A model generated the notes under the pieces. It worked only from the letters and a program-made list of their open reading frames with translations. It was not told the origin of the DNA and did no database searches. A program made the translations under genes and the position numbers. Below are positions 1-14,640 of a stretch of DNA of 64,000 nucleotides, piece after piece (the stretch's first letter is position 1; every line of letters starts with the position of its first letter). The stretch comes from Buttiauxella izardii (GTDB lineage: Bacteria; Pseudomonadota; Gammaproteobacteria; Enterobacterales; Enterobacteriaceae). The DNA is taken from assembly GCF_003601925.1 (NCBI RefSeq), contig NZ_QZWH01000005.1, forward strand, positions 1 through 64,000. Direction: 5' to 3'.

Positions 1-40
1 CATAACAGTATCTACAAAACCAAAAATAATCGATTGTTTC

Positions 41-70
41 GTAGGTCGGAAAGCGCCAGCGTCATCCGAC
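41..70. repeat. REP-like palindrome, family 1
   Basis: Imperfect palindrome of about 30 bp that starts GTAGGTCGGA and ends GTCATCCGAC. Near-identical copies lie at 2947-2977, 42156-42185, 48383-48412 and 59406-59436. Single, extragenic and hairpin-forming, it has the form of an enterobacterial REP unit. Here it lies just downstream of the dacD stop codon. Confidence 0.75.
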
Positions 71-78
71 AAAACACC

Positions 79-1245
79 TTATAATTTGTGGCTTAGATAA
101 TCACTAAAGCGCGACCACGCGCTGCCCTTTTTAACATCGGCCAGCGTCACCAGCGGCCAGTGCGCAATGAGCTTGTCGCGGTCAAACAGTTCGATTTCAC
201 CCACATGCTGATTAGCCGCGATTGGCGCTTCCAGTTCAGGCTTATCGAGAACGTATTTCGCTTTAATGTTAGGCACTTCCGATTTTGGCAGCGCCAGATA
301 CACATCCTGATTGGTACCGACTTCTACGTTCTTTTGGTTGCCGTACCAGATGGTTTCAGTGCCAATTTTTTTGCCTTTATGCAGCACCTGGACGGTATCG
401 AAATTATCCTGGCCCCAGTGCAGCAGTTTACGCGCCTGATCTTCACGGCCTTTGGAGCTTTCAGCGCCCATCACCACCGCAATTAAGCGGCGCTCTCCCT
501 CAACACTCGAAGCGATAAGGTTGAAGCCAGCGCTGGCTGTGTGACCGGTTTTCAGGCCATCGACATTCAGCCCTTTGTCCCATAGCAGGCCGTTGCGGTT
601 CTGCTGGGTGATGCCATTCCAGGTCAGGCTGCGCTCGCTATACATATGATAAAAATCAGGCTCGCCATGAATGATGGCGCGAGAAAGTACGGCAAGATCA
701 TAGGCGGAGCTGTGTTGGCCCGGCGCATCAAGGCCATGCACCGTTTCAAAATGGGTATCGCGCAGGCGCAGCTGCTGCACATATTTGTTCATCAGCGCTA
801 CAAATTGTGGTTCCCCGCCAGCAACGTAATCAGCAAGGGCAACGCAGGCGTCGTTGCCGGAGTCGATAATCAGCCCGCGACTCAGGTCATGAACGGTGAG
901 TCTGTCGCCCGCTTTCAAAAACATCAGTGAAGAACCGTCAAACACCGGATTGCCTTTGGCCCAGGCATCTTTACCGACCATCACAATATCGTCTGGCTTG
1001 ATACGCCCGCTATCAATGGCGCGATCTACCACGTAACCGGTCATCAGTTTGGTCAGACTCGCCGGGTTGCGTCGCACATGTTCATTTTGCGCAGTCAGTA
1101 TTTGCCCGGTGGTGTAATCCATCAACACCCATGACCCCGCCTGGATTTGTGGCGGGGGTGGCGCGTTAACAAAGGTATCGTCGGCAAAAGCGGAGTGAGC
1201 AACAAAAGAAAGCAATGAACAAGCAGCAAACAGACGGATCTTCAA
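79..1245 (-). CDS. dacD: D-alanyl-D-alanine carboxypeptidase DacD (PBP6b)
   Basis: Periplasmic, membrane-anchored low-molecular-weight penicillin-binding protein that removes the terminal D-Ala from peptidoglycan pentapeptides. The serine-peptidase S11 motifs are all visible: SLTK at about residues 63-66, SGN in DSGNDAC, and KTG in DGLKTGHT. A signal peptide ending AFA at residue 21 precedes the mature protein, and a C-terminal PBP5/6-type domain follows. I chose the TTG at 1245. It has a GAGGG ribosome site 7 bases upstream, starts directly at the signal peptide and gives 388 residues, the length I recall for E. coli DacD. The upstream ATG at 1311 would add 22 hydrophilic residues before the signal peptide. 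It is transcribed away from sbcB. Confidence 0.93.
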   Translation of the reverse strand: MKIRLFAACSLLSFVAHSAFADDTFVNAPPPPQIQAGSWVLMDYTTGQILTAQNEHVRRNPASLTKLMTGYVVDRAIDSGRIKPDDIVMVGKDAWAKGNPVFDGSSLMFLKAGDRLTVHDLSRGLIIDSGNDACVALADYVAGGEPQFVALMNKYVQQLRLRDTHFETVHGLDAPGQHSSAYDLAVLSRAIIHGEPDFYHMYSERSLTWNGITQQNRNGLLWDKGLNVDGLKTGHTASAGFNLIASSVEGERRLIAVVMGAESSKGREDQARKLLHWGQDNFDTVQVLHKGKKIGTETIWYGNQKNVEVGTNQDVYLALPKSEVPNIKAKYVLDKPELEAPIAANQHVGEIELFDRDKLIAHWPLVTLADVKKGSAWSRFSDYLSHKL

Positions 1246-1510
1246 CGATATACCCTCAGTAACAATAAATTCAGCCGCCTCTTTTACTGGAGTTTGCGAG
1301 ATTTTTCGCAATTAAATTGCAAAAATATATGAATAGAGAGAATTGCATGCTCACCCTGTATGCTTCCCGCAGTGGTGCAGGCAGCGGCTTTATGGTTTAC
1401 CATGCACGATTGCAGTGACCGACAAACCAGCTTGCATCATGGAGAGAGTTTTAGTGGGATTTCAGTTTAATTACAGCATGTTAAACAACACTCAAGGGCG
1501 GGAGTAAACC

Positions 1511-2938
1511 GTGGAAAATTCAACGCAGCAACCGACCTTCCTCTTTCATGATTATGAAACTTTCGGCAAAAGCCCATCACTCGACCGCCCGGCGCAATTC
1601 GCAGCAATTCGGACAGATGACCAATTTAATGTGATTGGCGAGCCGGAAGTGTTTTATTGCAAACCGGCTGATGATTATTTGCCTCAGCCAGAAGCGGTGA
1701 TGATTACCGGCATTACCCCGCAGCACGCGCTGGCGAACGGCGTTAACGAAGCCGATTTTGCTAAACGTATTCATAGCATTTTTACGCAGCCGAAAACCTG
1801 CGTGGTGGGCTACAACAATGTGCGTTTCGATGACGAAGTGACGCGCAATATTTTCTACCGTAACTTTTATGATCCGTATGGCTGGAGCTGGCAGAACGAT
1901 AATTCGCGCTGGGATTTGCTCGACGTGATGCGCGCCTGTTATGCCCTGCGCCCGGAAGGGATTGTCTGGCCGGAGAACGACGACGGGCTGCCGAGTTTCC
2001 GCCTTGAGCATTTGACCAAAGCCAACGGTATTGAACATGCGAACGCCCATGATGCGATGTCGGATGTTTACGCCACCATTGCGATGGCGCAACTGGTCAA
2101 AAACCGCCAGCCACGCCTGTTCGAATATCTATACAGCCACCGCTCAAAACATAAACTCACCACGCTGATTGATATCCCACAGATGAAACCACTGGTGCAT
2201 GTTTCGGGGATGTTCGGCGCGGCTCGCGGAAATACCAGTTGGATTGCACCGCTGGCGTGGCATCCGGATAACCGTAATGCAGTGATTGTGGTGGATTTGG
2301 CGGGAGATATCTCCCCACTGCTGGAACTGGATGCCGATGCGCTGCGCGAGCGTTTGTATACGCCGAAGGCCGCGCTTGGCAATGTGGCTGCGGTGCCAAT
2401 TAAACTGGTGCATCTAAATAAATGCCCGGTGCTGGCGGTGGCGAATACCCTGCGCCCGGAAGATGCCGAACGTTTAGGCATCGACCGTAAGCGCTGTCTG
2501 GATAACCTGAAGCTGCTGCGCGAACACCCGGCGATACGGGAAAAAGCGGTGGCGATTTTTGCCGAAGCCGAGCCTTTTGTGCCATCTGATAACGTTGATG
2601 CGCAGCTCTATAATGGTTTCTTTAGCGATGCTGATCGCGCGGCAATGCGCATTGTGTTGCAAACCGAGCCGCAAAATTTACCGGCGTTGGATATTACTTT
2701 TGCCGATAAACGTATTGAGAAATTGCTGTTTAACTATCGCGCCCGCAACTTCCCCGGCACGCTGGATGAAACTGAGCAGCAGCGCTGGTTAGAGCATCGT
2801 CGTGAAGTGTTGTCGCAGGAAGCGTTGCAGGCTTACGCTCAAGAACTGGAAGCGCTGTATAACTTGCATGAAAGCGATAAAGAAAAGACGGCGTTGCTGA
2901 AAGCGTTGTTTGAGTATGCGCAGTTTTTGGTGGGATAA
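1511..2938 (+). CDS. sbcB: Exodeoxyribonuclease I
   Basis: Processive 3'-5' single-strand DNA exonuclease that acts in recombination and mismatch repair and interacts with SSB. The DEDDh nuclease domain starts at once with HDYETF (metal ligands D14 and E16). GYNNVRFDDE follows, then the NAHDAMSDV segment that carries the catalytic histidine and aspartate. The SH3-like and helical C-terminal regions follow, with YNGFFSDADR and RNFPGTLD well conserved. The product is 475 residues, the usual length. The start is GTG, behind GGGAG. It stands alone, divergent from dacD across 265 bp, and is followed by a REP unit and a hairpin terminator. Confidence 0.97.
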   Translation: MENSTQQPTFLFHDYETFGKSPSLDRPAQFAAIRTDDQFNVIGEPEVFYCKPADDYLPQPEAVMITGITPQHALANGVNEADFAKRIHSIFTQPKTCVVGYNNVRFDDEVTRNIFYRNFYDPYGWSWQNDNSRWDLLDVMRACYALRPEGIVWPENDDGLPSFRLEHLTKANGIEHANAHDAMSDVYATIAMAQLVKNRQPRLFEYLYSHRSKHKLTTLIDIPQMKPLVHVSGMFGAARGNTSWIAPLAWHPDNRNAVIVVDLAGDISPLLELDADALRERLYTPKAALGNVAAVPIKLVHLNKCPVLAVANTLRPEDAERLGIDRKRCLDNLKLLREHPAIREKAVAIFAEAEPFVPSDNVDAQLYNGFFSDADRAAMRIVLQTEPQNLPALDITFADKRIEKLLFNYRARNFPGTLDETEQQRWLEHRREVLSQEALQAYAQELEALYNLHESDKEKTALLKALFEYAQFLVG

Positions 2939-2946
2939 AAATCTTT

Positions 2947-2977
2947 GTCGGATGACGCTAACGCTTATCCGACCTAC
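2947..2977. repeat. REP-like palindrome, family 1
   Basis: Inverted copy of the unit at 41-70, here reading GTCGGATGACG to CCGACCTAC. It lies between the sbcB stop and the terminator, in the convergent sbcB/plaP gap. Confidence 0.75.
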
Positions 2978-2986
2978 AATTTATGC

Positions 2987-3016
2987 AAAAAAAACCCTCA
3001 AATGAGGGTTTTTTCA
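2987..3016. terminator. Bidirectional terminator between sbcB and plaP
   Basis: The stem AACCCTCA / TGAGGGTT is flanked by an A-run upstream and a T-run downstream on the plus strand. It can therefore act as an intrinsic terminator for both convergent genes. Confidence 0.85.
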
Positions 3017-3026
3017 TATTCAGCTT

Positions 3027-4391
3027 TTACGCTAAATCTTCGTTGAATTGCGGAACCGGGTTACGGAAGCGACGAGTCACGAAGGCCAGATAAGTGAGGC
3101 CAATCGCCGCCCAAATCAGACCCAGAATCATCGAGCTTTCTTCCAGGTTAATCCACAGTGCACCCACCGTCAGCGCGCCGCAGATTGGCAGCACCAGGTA
3201 GTTGAAATGATCTTTGATGGACTTGTTACGCCCTTCACGGATCCAGAACTGGGAAATCACGGACAGGTTGACGAAGGTAAACGCCACCAGCGCACCGAAG
3301 TTAATCAGCGCCGTTGCTGTCACCAGGTCAAATTTCACTGCGAACAGCGCGATGATACCGACCAGCACTACGTTCAGAGCCGGGGTGCGCCATTTCGGAT
3401 GAATGTAACCGAAGAAACGCTCCGGGAACACGCCGTCACGACCCATCACGTACATCAGACGAGAAACGCCTGCGTGTGCCGCCATACCTGATGCCAGAAC
3501 GGTAACACAGGAGAAAATCAGGATGCCGAACTGGAAGGCTTTGCCCGCCACGAAGAGCATGATTTCTGGCTGTGATGCGTCCGGATCGTGGAAGCGAGAG
3601 ATGTCCGGGAAGTACAGTTGCAGGAAGTAAGACACCACCACGAAGATCACGCCGCCAATCAGGGCAGTCAGGAAAATCGCTTTCGGGATGACGCGGCCTG
3701 CATCTTTGGTTTCTTCGGAGAGCGAGCTGATGCCGTCAAATCCGAGGAACGAGAAGCATAATATGGTTGCACCGGTGATCATCGGCACCACGTTGGCGTG
3801 TTCCGACCAGAACGGACGCGTGCTGGTTAAGGTGCCTGCACCTTCGCCGTTTGCCACGCCGTAAATCACCAGGCCGGTAATCACTACCATCACGATCATC
3901 TGCAGCACAACAATCAGACTATTGAAGTTGGCTACGGTTTTGATGCCGCGCAGGTTTGAGATGGTCATAAAGCCCACCAGCAGCACGACGAATATCCATG
4001 ACGGAATCGACGGCACCAGGGCTTCAAAATAGATTTTTGCCAGCAGGATATTGATCATCGGCATAAACAGATAATCAAGCAGCGCCGACCAACCCACCAT
4101 AAAGCCAACCACCGGGTGGATTGCTTTTTGAGCGTAGGTATAAGCGGAACCCGCTGATGGGAAGCGGCGTACTAGCTTTCCATAACTTAACGCGGTGAAC
4201 AAAATTGCCACAAGGGCAAACGCGTAAGCCGTAGCGACATGTCCGTCGGTAAGGCCAGATACAATCCCAAATGTATCGAACAAGGTCATAGGCTGCATAT
4301 AAGCAAGGCCCATCATAACAACCGGAATGAGCGTCAGGCTCTTACGGAGTTCAACACGAGATTTTGCACCTGCGGTGACGTTAAGCGACAT
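3027..4391 (-). CDS. plaP: Putrescine importer PlaP
   Basis: Inner-membrane amino acid-polyamine-organocation (APC) family permease. In E. coli, PlaP (YeeF) is a low-affinity, proton-motive-force-driven putrescine importer. About twelve hydrophobic segments are visible, with conserved stretches such as [11 protein letters not shown] and [15 protein letters not shown] that mark this subfamily. I chose the ATG at 4391, which gives 454 residues. It has GGGGG at 7-base spacing and matches the family N-terminus. Upstream starts at 4397 and 4463 lack a usable ribosome site. The neighbouring aminotransferase may process imported putrescine or its product GABA, but a terminator lies between the two genes. 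Confidence 0.93.
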   Translation of the reverse strand: MSLNVTAGAKSRVELRKSLTLIPVVMMGLAYMQPMTLFDTFGIVSGLTDGHVATAYAFALVAILFTALSYGKLVRRFPSAGSAYTYAQKAIHPVVGFMVGWSALLDYLFMPMINILLAKIYFEALVPSIPSWIFVVLLVGFMTISNLRGIKTVANFNSLIVVLQMIVMVVITGLVIYGVANGEGAGTLTSTRPFWSEHANVVPMITGATILCFSFLGFDGISSLSEETKDAGRVIPKAIFLTALIGGVIFVVVSYFLQLYFPDISRFHDPDASQPEIMLFVAGKAFQFGILIFSCVTVLASGMAAHAGVSRLMYVMGRDGVFPERFFGYIHPKWRTPALNVVLVGIIALFAVKFDLVTATALINFGALVAFTFVNLSVISQFWIREGRNKSIKDHFNYLVLPICGALTVGALWINLEESSMILGLIWAAIGLTYLAFVTRRFRNPVPQFNEDLA

Positions 4392-4555
4392 GGTCATTCC
4401 CCCAAACGGCGAATACATGCGCAAAAGCAAAAAGCTGCCCCATCTAAATTTCCTCGGCGACACGACTGTCGTTTTTTAAAAGCTAGTATCTATCCGGTAC
4501 GAAGCCCGGCCTCTTGGTTTTTTTGGCGGATGCCTGTTTGACTGCTAGAACTTAA

Positions 4556-4593
4556 TGCAAAAAAATAACCGACGCGTTTAACGTCGGTTTTTT
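4556..4593 (-). terminator. Intrinsic terminator of the aminotransferase gene
   Basis: A perfect 8-bp stem, AACCGACG (4567-4574) with CGTCGGTT (4582-4589), has a 7-base loop. On the minus strand it is followed by a T-run just after the stop at 4598. A T-run on the other side would also allow plus-strand termination. Confidence 0.85.
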
Positions 4594-4597
4594 GTTC

Positions 4598-5896
4598 TCA
4601 TTTAGTGAGGCGCGTATTTTGCACCAATTCGAGGCAGGATGACAAGACGTTGAGACCTTCATTAACAATTTCTTTTTCAGCCGTTAACGGAACGAGAAAA
4701 CGAATCACATTTGCTCGTACTCCGCACGACAGCAATACCAGCCCTTTTTTACCGGCTTCTTGCACAAGTGCCTGTGTTAATTCTTTATTCGGCCGATGGC
4801 TGTCACGCTCCTCGACCAGCTCCATCGCAATCATTGCGCCGTAACCGCGCACATCGCCAATGCAGTCAAATTTCTCAGCCATCTCCTGTAAACGATGCGT
4901 GATTTGCTCACCAATTTCTTGAGCGCGCTGATTGAGATTTTCTTGCTCAATGATGTCGGTGACGGCAAGTGCTGCGGCAATCGCCACGGGTGAACCGGCA
5001 TAGGTGCCGCCAAGCCCGCCCGGCATTGCTTTATCAAACAGCGATTTCTTGCCAACCAATGCCGAAAGTGGGAATCCACCCGCGAGGCTTTTTGCCATGG
5101 TGACGAGATCGGGTTCGACTTCACTGTGTTCAATCGCAAAGGTTTTTCCGGTGCGGCAGAACCCACTCTGGATTTCATCGGCAATCAATACGATGCCGTG
5201 TTTATCGCACAGCGCACGCAGTTGCTTCATAAAGGAAGGCGATGCGGCGTAGAAGCCCCCTTCCCCCTGCACTGGCTCAATAATAATGGCGGCGACTTCC
5301 TCCGGTGAAACATCGGCGGCAAAAATTCCCGCCAACGAGGCCAGCGCCTGGGTGTCGCTGACACCGAGATACGCCGCCGGATATGGCGCATGATAGATAC
5401 CCGCCGGGAACGGACCGTAACCTTTTTTGTACGGCTGAACCTTACCGGTTAATGCCATGCCCAAGAGCGTTCGCCCGTGGAATGCACCACGAAATGCGAT
5501 AATCGCCGAGCGCCCGGTGGCAATACGCGCCACTTTAATTGCATTTTCAACCGCTTCCGCACCGGTAGTGAGGAACAGTGTCTGGCATGGCTCACTGATG
5601 GGCACCAGTTCATTCAAGCGTTCGGCAAGCTCGATATAGTTGCCGTAAGGCGTGACCTGGAAACAAGGATGGGTAAATTTTTCAAGCTGTTGCCGCACCG
5701 CGTCAATAACGGCCGGATGGTTATGCCCGGTATTGAGCACCGCAATACCCGAAGCAAAATCAATATAACGTTTGCCTTCAACATCCCAAATTTCGGCATT
5801 TCTCGCTTTTTCGATGTAGACCGGCAGCGCATTGCCAACGCCATGAGGAACCGCCTGCTCACGCCGGGACTGCCATTGCTGATTTGTTTGCTTCAT
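4598..5896 (-). CDS. gabT: 4-aminobutyrate aminotransferase family protein (GabT/PuuE type)
   Basis: Cytosolic class III PLP-dependent aminotransferase, 432 residues. It should transfer an amino group from GABA (or a related omega-amine) to 2-oxoglutarate, giving succinate semialdehyde. GIAVLNTGHNHP, TTGAEAVENAIK, FHGRT (substrate-carboxylate arginine), EPVQGEGGF (glutamate switch), ADEIQSG and the PLP-lysine segment MAKSLAGGFPLS are all present, so the residues that define GABA aminotransferases are intact. The ATG at 5896 has AAGGAG at ideal spacing; the longer frame upstream is not convincing. The gene separates plaP from yeeY, which are adjacent in E. coli K-12. GABA or putrescine-derived substrates fit both the sequence and the PlaP neighbour. 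Whether this is the sole GabT or a paralogue cannot be told from here. Confidence 0.78.
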   Translation of the reverse strand: MKQTNQQWQSRREQAVPHGVGNALPVYIEKARNAEIWDVEGKRYIDFASGIAVLNTGHNHPAVIDAVRQQLEKFTHPCFQVTPYGNYIELAERLNELVPISEPCQTLFLTTGAEAVENAIKVARIATGRSAIIAFRGAFHGRTLLGMALTGKVQPYKKGYGPFPAGIYHAPYPAAYLGVSDTQALASLAGIFAADVSPEEVAAIIIEPVQGEGGFYAASPSFMKQLRALCDKHGIVLIADEIQSGFCRTGKTFAIEHSEVEPDLVTMAKSLAGGFPLSALVGKKSLFDKAMPGGLGGTYAGSPVAIAAALAVTDIIEQENLNQRAQEIGEQITHRLQEMAEKFDCIGDVRGYGAMIAMELVEERDSHRPNKELTQALVQEAGKKGLVLLSCGVRANVIRFLVPLTAEKEIVNEGLNVLSSCLELVQNTRLTK

Positions 5897-6019
5897 ACAG
5901 ACTCCTTGCGCACAAAAAACTCCGCAAAATAAAGCAGAGGAGAAAAATAAACGCGAAGACACTTTCGAAGAAATAACGATCCACTTTAAACAATAGCTGC
6001 GGTGAATATGTCCTGCCAC

Positions 6020-6946
6020 TCACCCGTTTGTATTATTTTTCGTGATGCCATAGACCCCGGCAATTTCCGGGCTGTTGACGATCTGCTCACGCCACCATTC
6101 ACTGGCAAGTCCGGCAGTTTGCTCGTTCCAGCCAATCCACACCGGCACGAACGGCACATGGGAAACCACCTGTTTTTCCACCAATACGCCACTTTCGATA
6201 AAACGCTGCGCCATGTAACGCGGAACGTAACCGCAGCCGATGCCGCTGATTTGCAGCTCGAGTTTGGTTTTGAAATCAAAAACGGTGATGGCGTCCTGAT
6301 CTTCGAGCAAATGCATCGAACGTGAGGGTTCAAGGCGCGAAGTGTCGCCAACGATGACCGCGCGACTCCTTTTTACCAGGCGGCGCGTTAGGGGTTCTTC
6401 AACTTCGGCAAGTGGATGGTGAGGGGCGACAACAAACACAATTTCCAGTTGGCCTAGCAGCGTAAAACCAAAACCACTCAGCGATGGCGGGTCGCTCATC
6501 GCACCGACGATAATATCGGCTCGCCCCTCGGTGAGCGCTTCCCAGGAACCGCCCAATACGCCATTGATAAATTTCAGGCGCGTCACGCTGTAACTTTTGT
6601 AGAAAGCTTCAATCAGCGGCGTCAGCAGCGAAAACGGAAAGGAATCGTCGACGCCAATCACCAGTTCGTTTTCCCAGCCCTGATGCAACTTGATAGCCTG
6701 CTGTTCCAGTTCGCGCACGGTATGCAGCACTTCGCGGCCTTTTTCCAGCAGAAGCTGACCCGTTCGCGTAAAACGCGCGCGATGCCCGGAGCGGTCGAGA
6801 ATTTGAATATTGAGGTCGTTTTCGAGTTTTTGAACGGTGTAACTGAGCGCAGAGGGAGTTTTAAAGAGCTTTGTTGCTGCCGCAGCAAAGCTCCCTTCTT
6901 TATCGAGGGTATCGAGAATTATCAACACATCCAGCAGTGGTTTCAT
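6020..6946 (-). CDS. yeeY: LysR family transcriptional regulator YeeY
   Basis: LysR-type regulator of about 308 residues. The N-terminal winged helix-turn-helix lies at about residues 1-60 (GSFAAAATKLFKTPSALSYTVQKLE), then a linker helix, then a periplasmic-binding-protein-like effector domain (VIGVDDSFPFSLL and GRADIIVGA). It matches E. coli YeeY along its length. I prefer the ATG at 6946 by homology; an in-frame ATG at 6958 would add four residues. It starts 38 bases after the yeeZ stop, so the two may be co-transcribed. The aminotransferase starts 123 bases downstream, so it could be the regulatory target; that is inference. Effector unknown. Confidence 0.9.
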   Translation of the reverse strand: MKPLLDVLIILDTLDKEGSFAAAATKLFKTPSALSYTVQKLENDLNIQILDRSGHRARFTRTGQLLLEKGREVLHTVRELEQQAIKLHQGWENELVIGVDDSFPFSLLTPLIEAFYKSYSVTRLKFINGVLGGSWEALTEGRADIIVGAMSDPPSLSGFGFTLLGQLEIVFVVAPHHPLAEVEEPLTRRLVKRSRAVIVGDTSRLEPSRSMHLLEDQDAITVFDFKTKLELQISGIGCGYVPRYMAQRFIESGVLVEKQVVSHVPFVPVWIGWNEQTAGLASEWWREQIVNSPEIAGVYGITKNNTNG

Positions 6947-6984
6947 ACTCGTTCCCATCGGTCACGAGCAATGCCCCACAGCGG

Positions 6985-7812
6985 TTACTGCATGGGCATT
7001 ACCAGTGGGTTTGGATACTGATATTCAAACCCAAGTTCATTGCAAATACGGCTGCCATCCACCAGCTTACCGTGGCCATTTTGCCCTTCCGTTCTGAACA
7101 CTGGCGCATCAAGGTTCATCTGACGTGCCATTAGAGTGTAGAACTCAGCACGCGATGGGTGATCTGGCGCACATAAATTATAGATGTGTCCGCCCTTTGG
7201 AGCCTGTAACAACAGCGTAATTGCTGAAATAACATCTTCGAGATGCACCAGGTTGACGCCATGCATGCCGTTTTGCACATCCACTTTTCCCGCCAGGAAG
7301 CGCCCGGGATGGCGTTCCGGCCCGACTAAACCCGCCAGGCGTAAAATATCCACCGACGTTCCCGGTAAATCATGCAGCCAGGTTTCCAGTTCTTTGAGCA
7401 CGCGCCCGCTGGCGGTGACGGGTTCAAGCGGCGAGGTTTCTTTTACGGTGCTTTCCGTTTCACCATAAACCGACGTTGAACTGGTAAAAATGATGCGCGG
7501 GATATCATGCGCTAACGCGCTATCGACAATTTCCTGCACCGCTTGCAGATAAAAATCGTCGCCATCGCCAGTGCGGCGAGCAGGCAAGGTGATCACCAAC
7601 GCATCGGCATCCAGCAACGCATCGAGGTCGTCACTTTCACAAACCAGTTCGGGCGTGAGTTGCAGTTGATAACTGTCAATCCCACACATTCTTGCGGCTT
7701 CGACGCCATCAAGGGTGGTTTTACTTCCTGTCACTTGCCAACCACGCGCTGATAATGACAGCGCCAACGGCATTCCCAGCCAGCCTAACCCGACAATCGC
7801 AACCTTTTTCAT
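6985..7812 (-). CDS. yeeZ: NAD-dependent epimerase/dehydratase-like protein YeeZ
   Basis: 275-residue Rossmann-fold protein of the extended SDR superfamily. The nucleotide-binding loop GLGWLGMPLA starts at residue 8. ITLPARR, FTSSTSVYG and ILRLAGLVGPERHPG follow. The usual YxxxK catalytic pair of active epimerases is not obvious, so the reaction is uncertain. It matches E. coli YeeZ in length and sequence. It is divergent from the his operon and upstream of yeeY on the same strand. The substrate is not known to me. Confidence 0.9.
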   Translation of the reverse strand: MKKVAIVGLGWLGMPLALSLSARGWQVTGSKTTLDGVEAARMCGIDSYQLQLTPELVCESDDLDALLDADALVITLPARRTGDGDDFYLQAVQEIVDSALAHDIPRIIFTSSTSVYGETESTVKETSPLEPVTASGRVLKELETWLHDLPGTSVDILRLAGLVGPERHPGRFLAGKVDVQNGMHGVNLVHLEDVISAITLLLQAPKGGHIYNLCAPDHPSRAEFYTLMARQMNLDAPVFRTEGQNGHGKLVDGSRICNELGFEYQYPNPLVMPMQ

Positions 7813-7941
7813 GCCTTATCTCCTGGAATGCAGCATATTTCTCTGCGGTACTTTTTGACCCTGCTTTAAGGCTACGCCACGTTAGCGGAACTGACAATTA
7901 CTGCGGCTAAACAGAATATTAATCTCTGGTGAAAAAAGCCC

Positions 7942-7971
7942 TTGCGCTCAACGGCGAATCTGGTTTACGTT
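7942..7971 (+). promoter_or_regulatory. his operon promoter
   Basis: A -35 TTGCGC (7942-7947) and a -10 TACGTT (7966-7971) are separated by 18 bases, 38 bases upstream of hisL. Position and spacing parallel my recollection of the E. coli hisP1 region (TTGCTT - 18 - TAGGTT). Confidence 0.6.
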
Positions 7972-8009
7972 ATTTGCACATCATGAATAAACATTCATAC
8001 GAGAATTTT

Positions 8010-8060
8010 ATGACACGCGTTCAAAATACTAACCACCATCATCACCATCATCCTGACTAG
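8010..8060 (+). CDS. hisL: his operon leader peptide
   Basis: A 16-residue peptide, [16 protein letters not shown], too short for routine gene finders. Translation through the run of His codons senses charged tRNA-His. Stalling there favours the antiterminator and allows transcription into hisG. It carries six consecutive His codons, with AAC (Asn) at the position before them. E. coli has seven His codons as I recall it. Strong downstream conservation (TCTTTCAGGCGATGTGTGCTGG region) supports the full attenuator. Confidence 0.95.
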   Translation: MTRVQNTNHHHHHHPD

Positions 8061-8123
8061 TCTTTCAGGCGATGTGTGCTGGGAGACGAAAAGATCTTCC
8101 AGTGGTGCATGAACGAGTCAATA

Positions 8124-8158
8124 AGCCCCCGGAAGATTTCTTCCGGGGGCTTTTTTTT
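8124..8158 (+). terminator. his attenuator terminator
   Basis: An 11-bp GC-rich perfect stem, GCCCCCGGAAG (8125-8135) with CTTCCGGGGGC (8140-8150), has a 4-base loop and then eight T. It lies between hisL and hisG. Upstream segments at about 8070-8117 (GATCTTCCAGTGGTGCATGAA) can form the alternative pairings. Confidence 0.95.
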
Positions 8159-8194
8159 GGACGTCAGACAAGAATTTATCAGGAGAGATTGCAC

Positions 8195-9094
8195 ATGTTA
8201 GACAACAACCGTTTACGCATAGCTATTCAGAAATCAGGCCGTTTAAGCGATGATTCACGCGAATTGCTCGCGCGCTGTGGCATAAAAATCAACCTGCACA
8301 CCCAGCGCCTGATCGCGTTAGCGGAAAACATGCCAATCGATATTCTGCGTGTGCGTGATGACGATATCCCAGGCCTGGTGATGGACGGTGTTGTCGACCT
8401 CGGCATTATTGGCGAAAACGTGCTGGAAGAAGAGTTGCTGACCCGCCGCGCTCAGGGCGAAGACCCGCGTTATTACACGCTGCGTCGTTTAGATTTCGGC
8501 GGTTGCCGTTTCTCGCTGGCGATTTCCGTTGATGAACCGTGGGACGGCCCGGCAAGCCTGAATAACAAGCGTATCGCTACCTCTTATCCGCACCTGTTAA
8601 AGCGCTACCTTGATGGCAAAGGCGTGCAGTTCAAATCCTGTTTGCTGAACGGTTCTGTAGAAGTGGCACCACGCGCAGGCCTGGCAGATGCGATTTGTGA
8701 CCTCGTTTCCACTGGCGCAACCCTTGAAGCCAACGGCTTGCGTGAAGTGGAAGTGATTTACCGCTCCAAAGCGTGCCTGATTCAGCGCGACGGCGAAATG
8801 CCAGAAGCCAAACAGCAACTGATCGACAAACTGATGACCCGTATTCAGGGCGTGATTCAGGCGCGTGAGTCGAAATACATCATGTTGCATGCACCAAGCG
8901 AGCGTCTGGATGAAATTGTTGCCCTGCTGCCAGGTGCTGAACGCCCAACCATTCTGCCGCTGGCAGGCGACCAGCAGCGCGTTGCAATGCATATGGTGAG
9001 CAGCGAAACGCTGTTCTGGGAAACCATGGAAAAACTGAAAGCGCTGGGTGCCAGTTCGATTCTGGTGTTACCAATTGAGAAGATGATGGAGTAA
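8195..9094 (+). CDS. hisG: ATP phosphoribosyltransferase
   Basis: First committed step of histidine synthesis: ATP plus PRPP gives N1-(5-phosphoribosyl)-ATP; feedback-inhibited by histidine. At 299 residues it is the long, self-sufficient form with the C-terminal ACT-like regulatory domain ([16 protein letters not shown] region). The PRPP-binding segment [14 protein letters not shown] is present. The ATG at 8195 has AGGAGAG upstream. A longer reading frame open from 8072 runs across the attenuator and is not coding there. hisD follows after 4 bases. Confidence 0.98.
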   Translation: MLDNNRLRIAIQKSGRLSDDSRELLARCGIKINLHTQRLIALAENMPIDILRVRDDDIPGLVMDGVVDLGIIGENVLEEELLTRRAQGEDPRYYTLRRLDFGGCRFSLAISVDEPWDGPASLNNKRIATSYPHLLKRYLDGKGVQFKSCLLNGSVEVAPRAGLADAICDLVSTGATLEANGLREVEVIYRSKACLIQRDGEMPEAKQQLIDKLMTRIQGVIQARESKYIMLHAPSERLDEIVALLPGAERPTILPLAGDQQRVAMHMVSSETLFWETMEKLKALGASSILVLPIEKMME

Positions 9095-9098
9095 CACC

Positions 9099-14633
<5,535 letters not shown>

Positions 14634-14640
<7 letters not shown>

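Noticed and set aside
8031-8054. Engineered hexahistidine tag or vector contamination
   Set aside because: The run of His codons is the natural hisL leader peptide, followed by the his attenuator and hisG.
8072-8194. Longer HisG starting at 8072
   Set aside because: The frame is open across the attenuator stem-loop, but the ATG at 8195 has a strong ribosome site and the family N-terminus.
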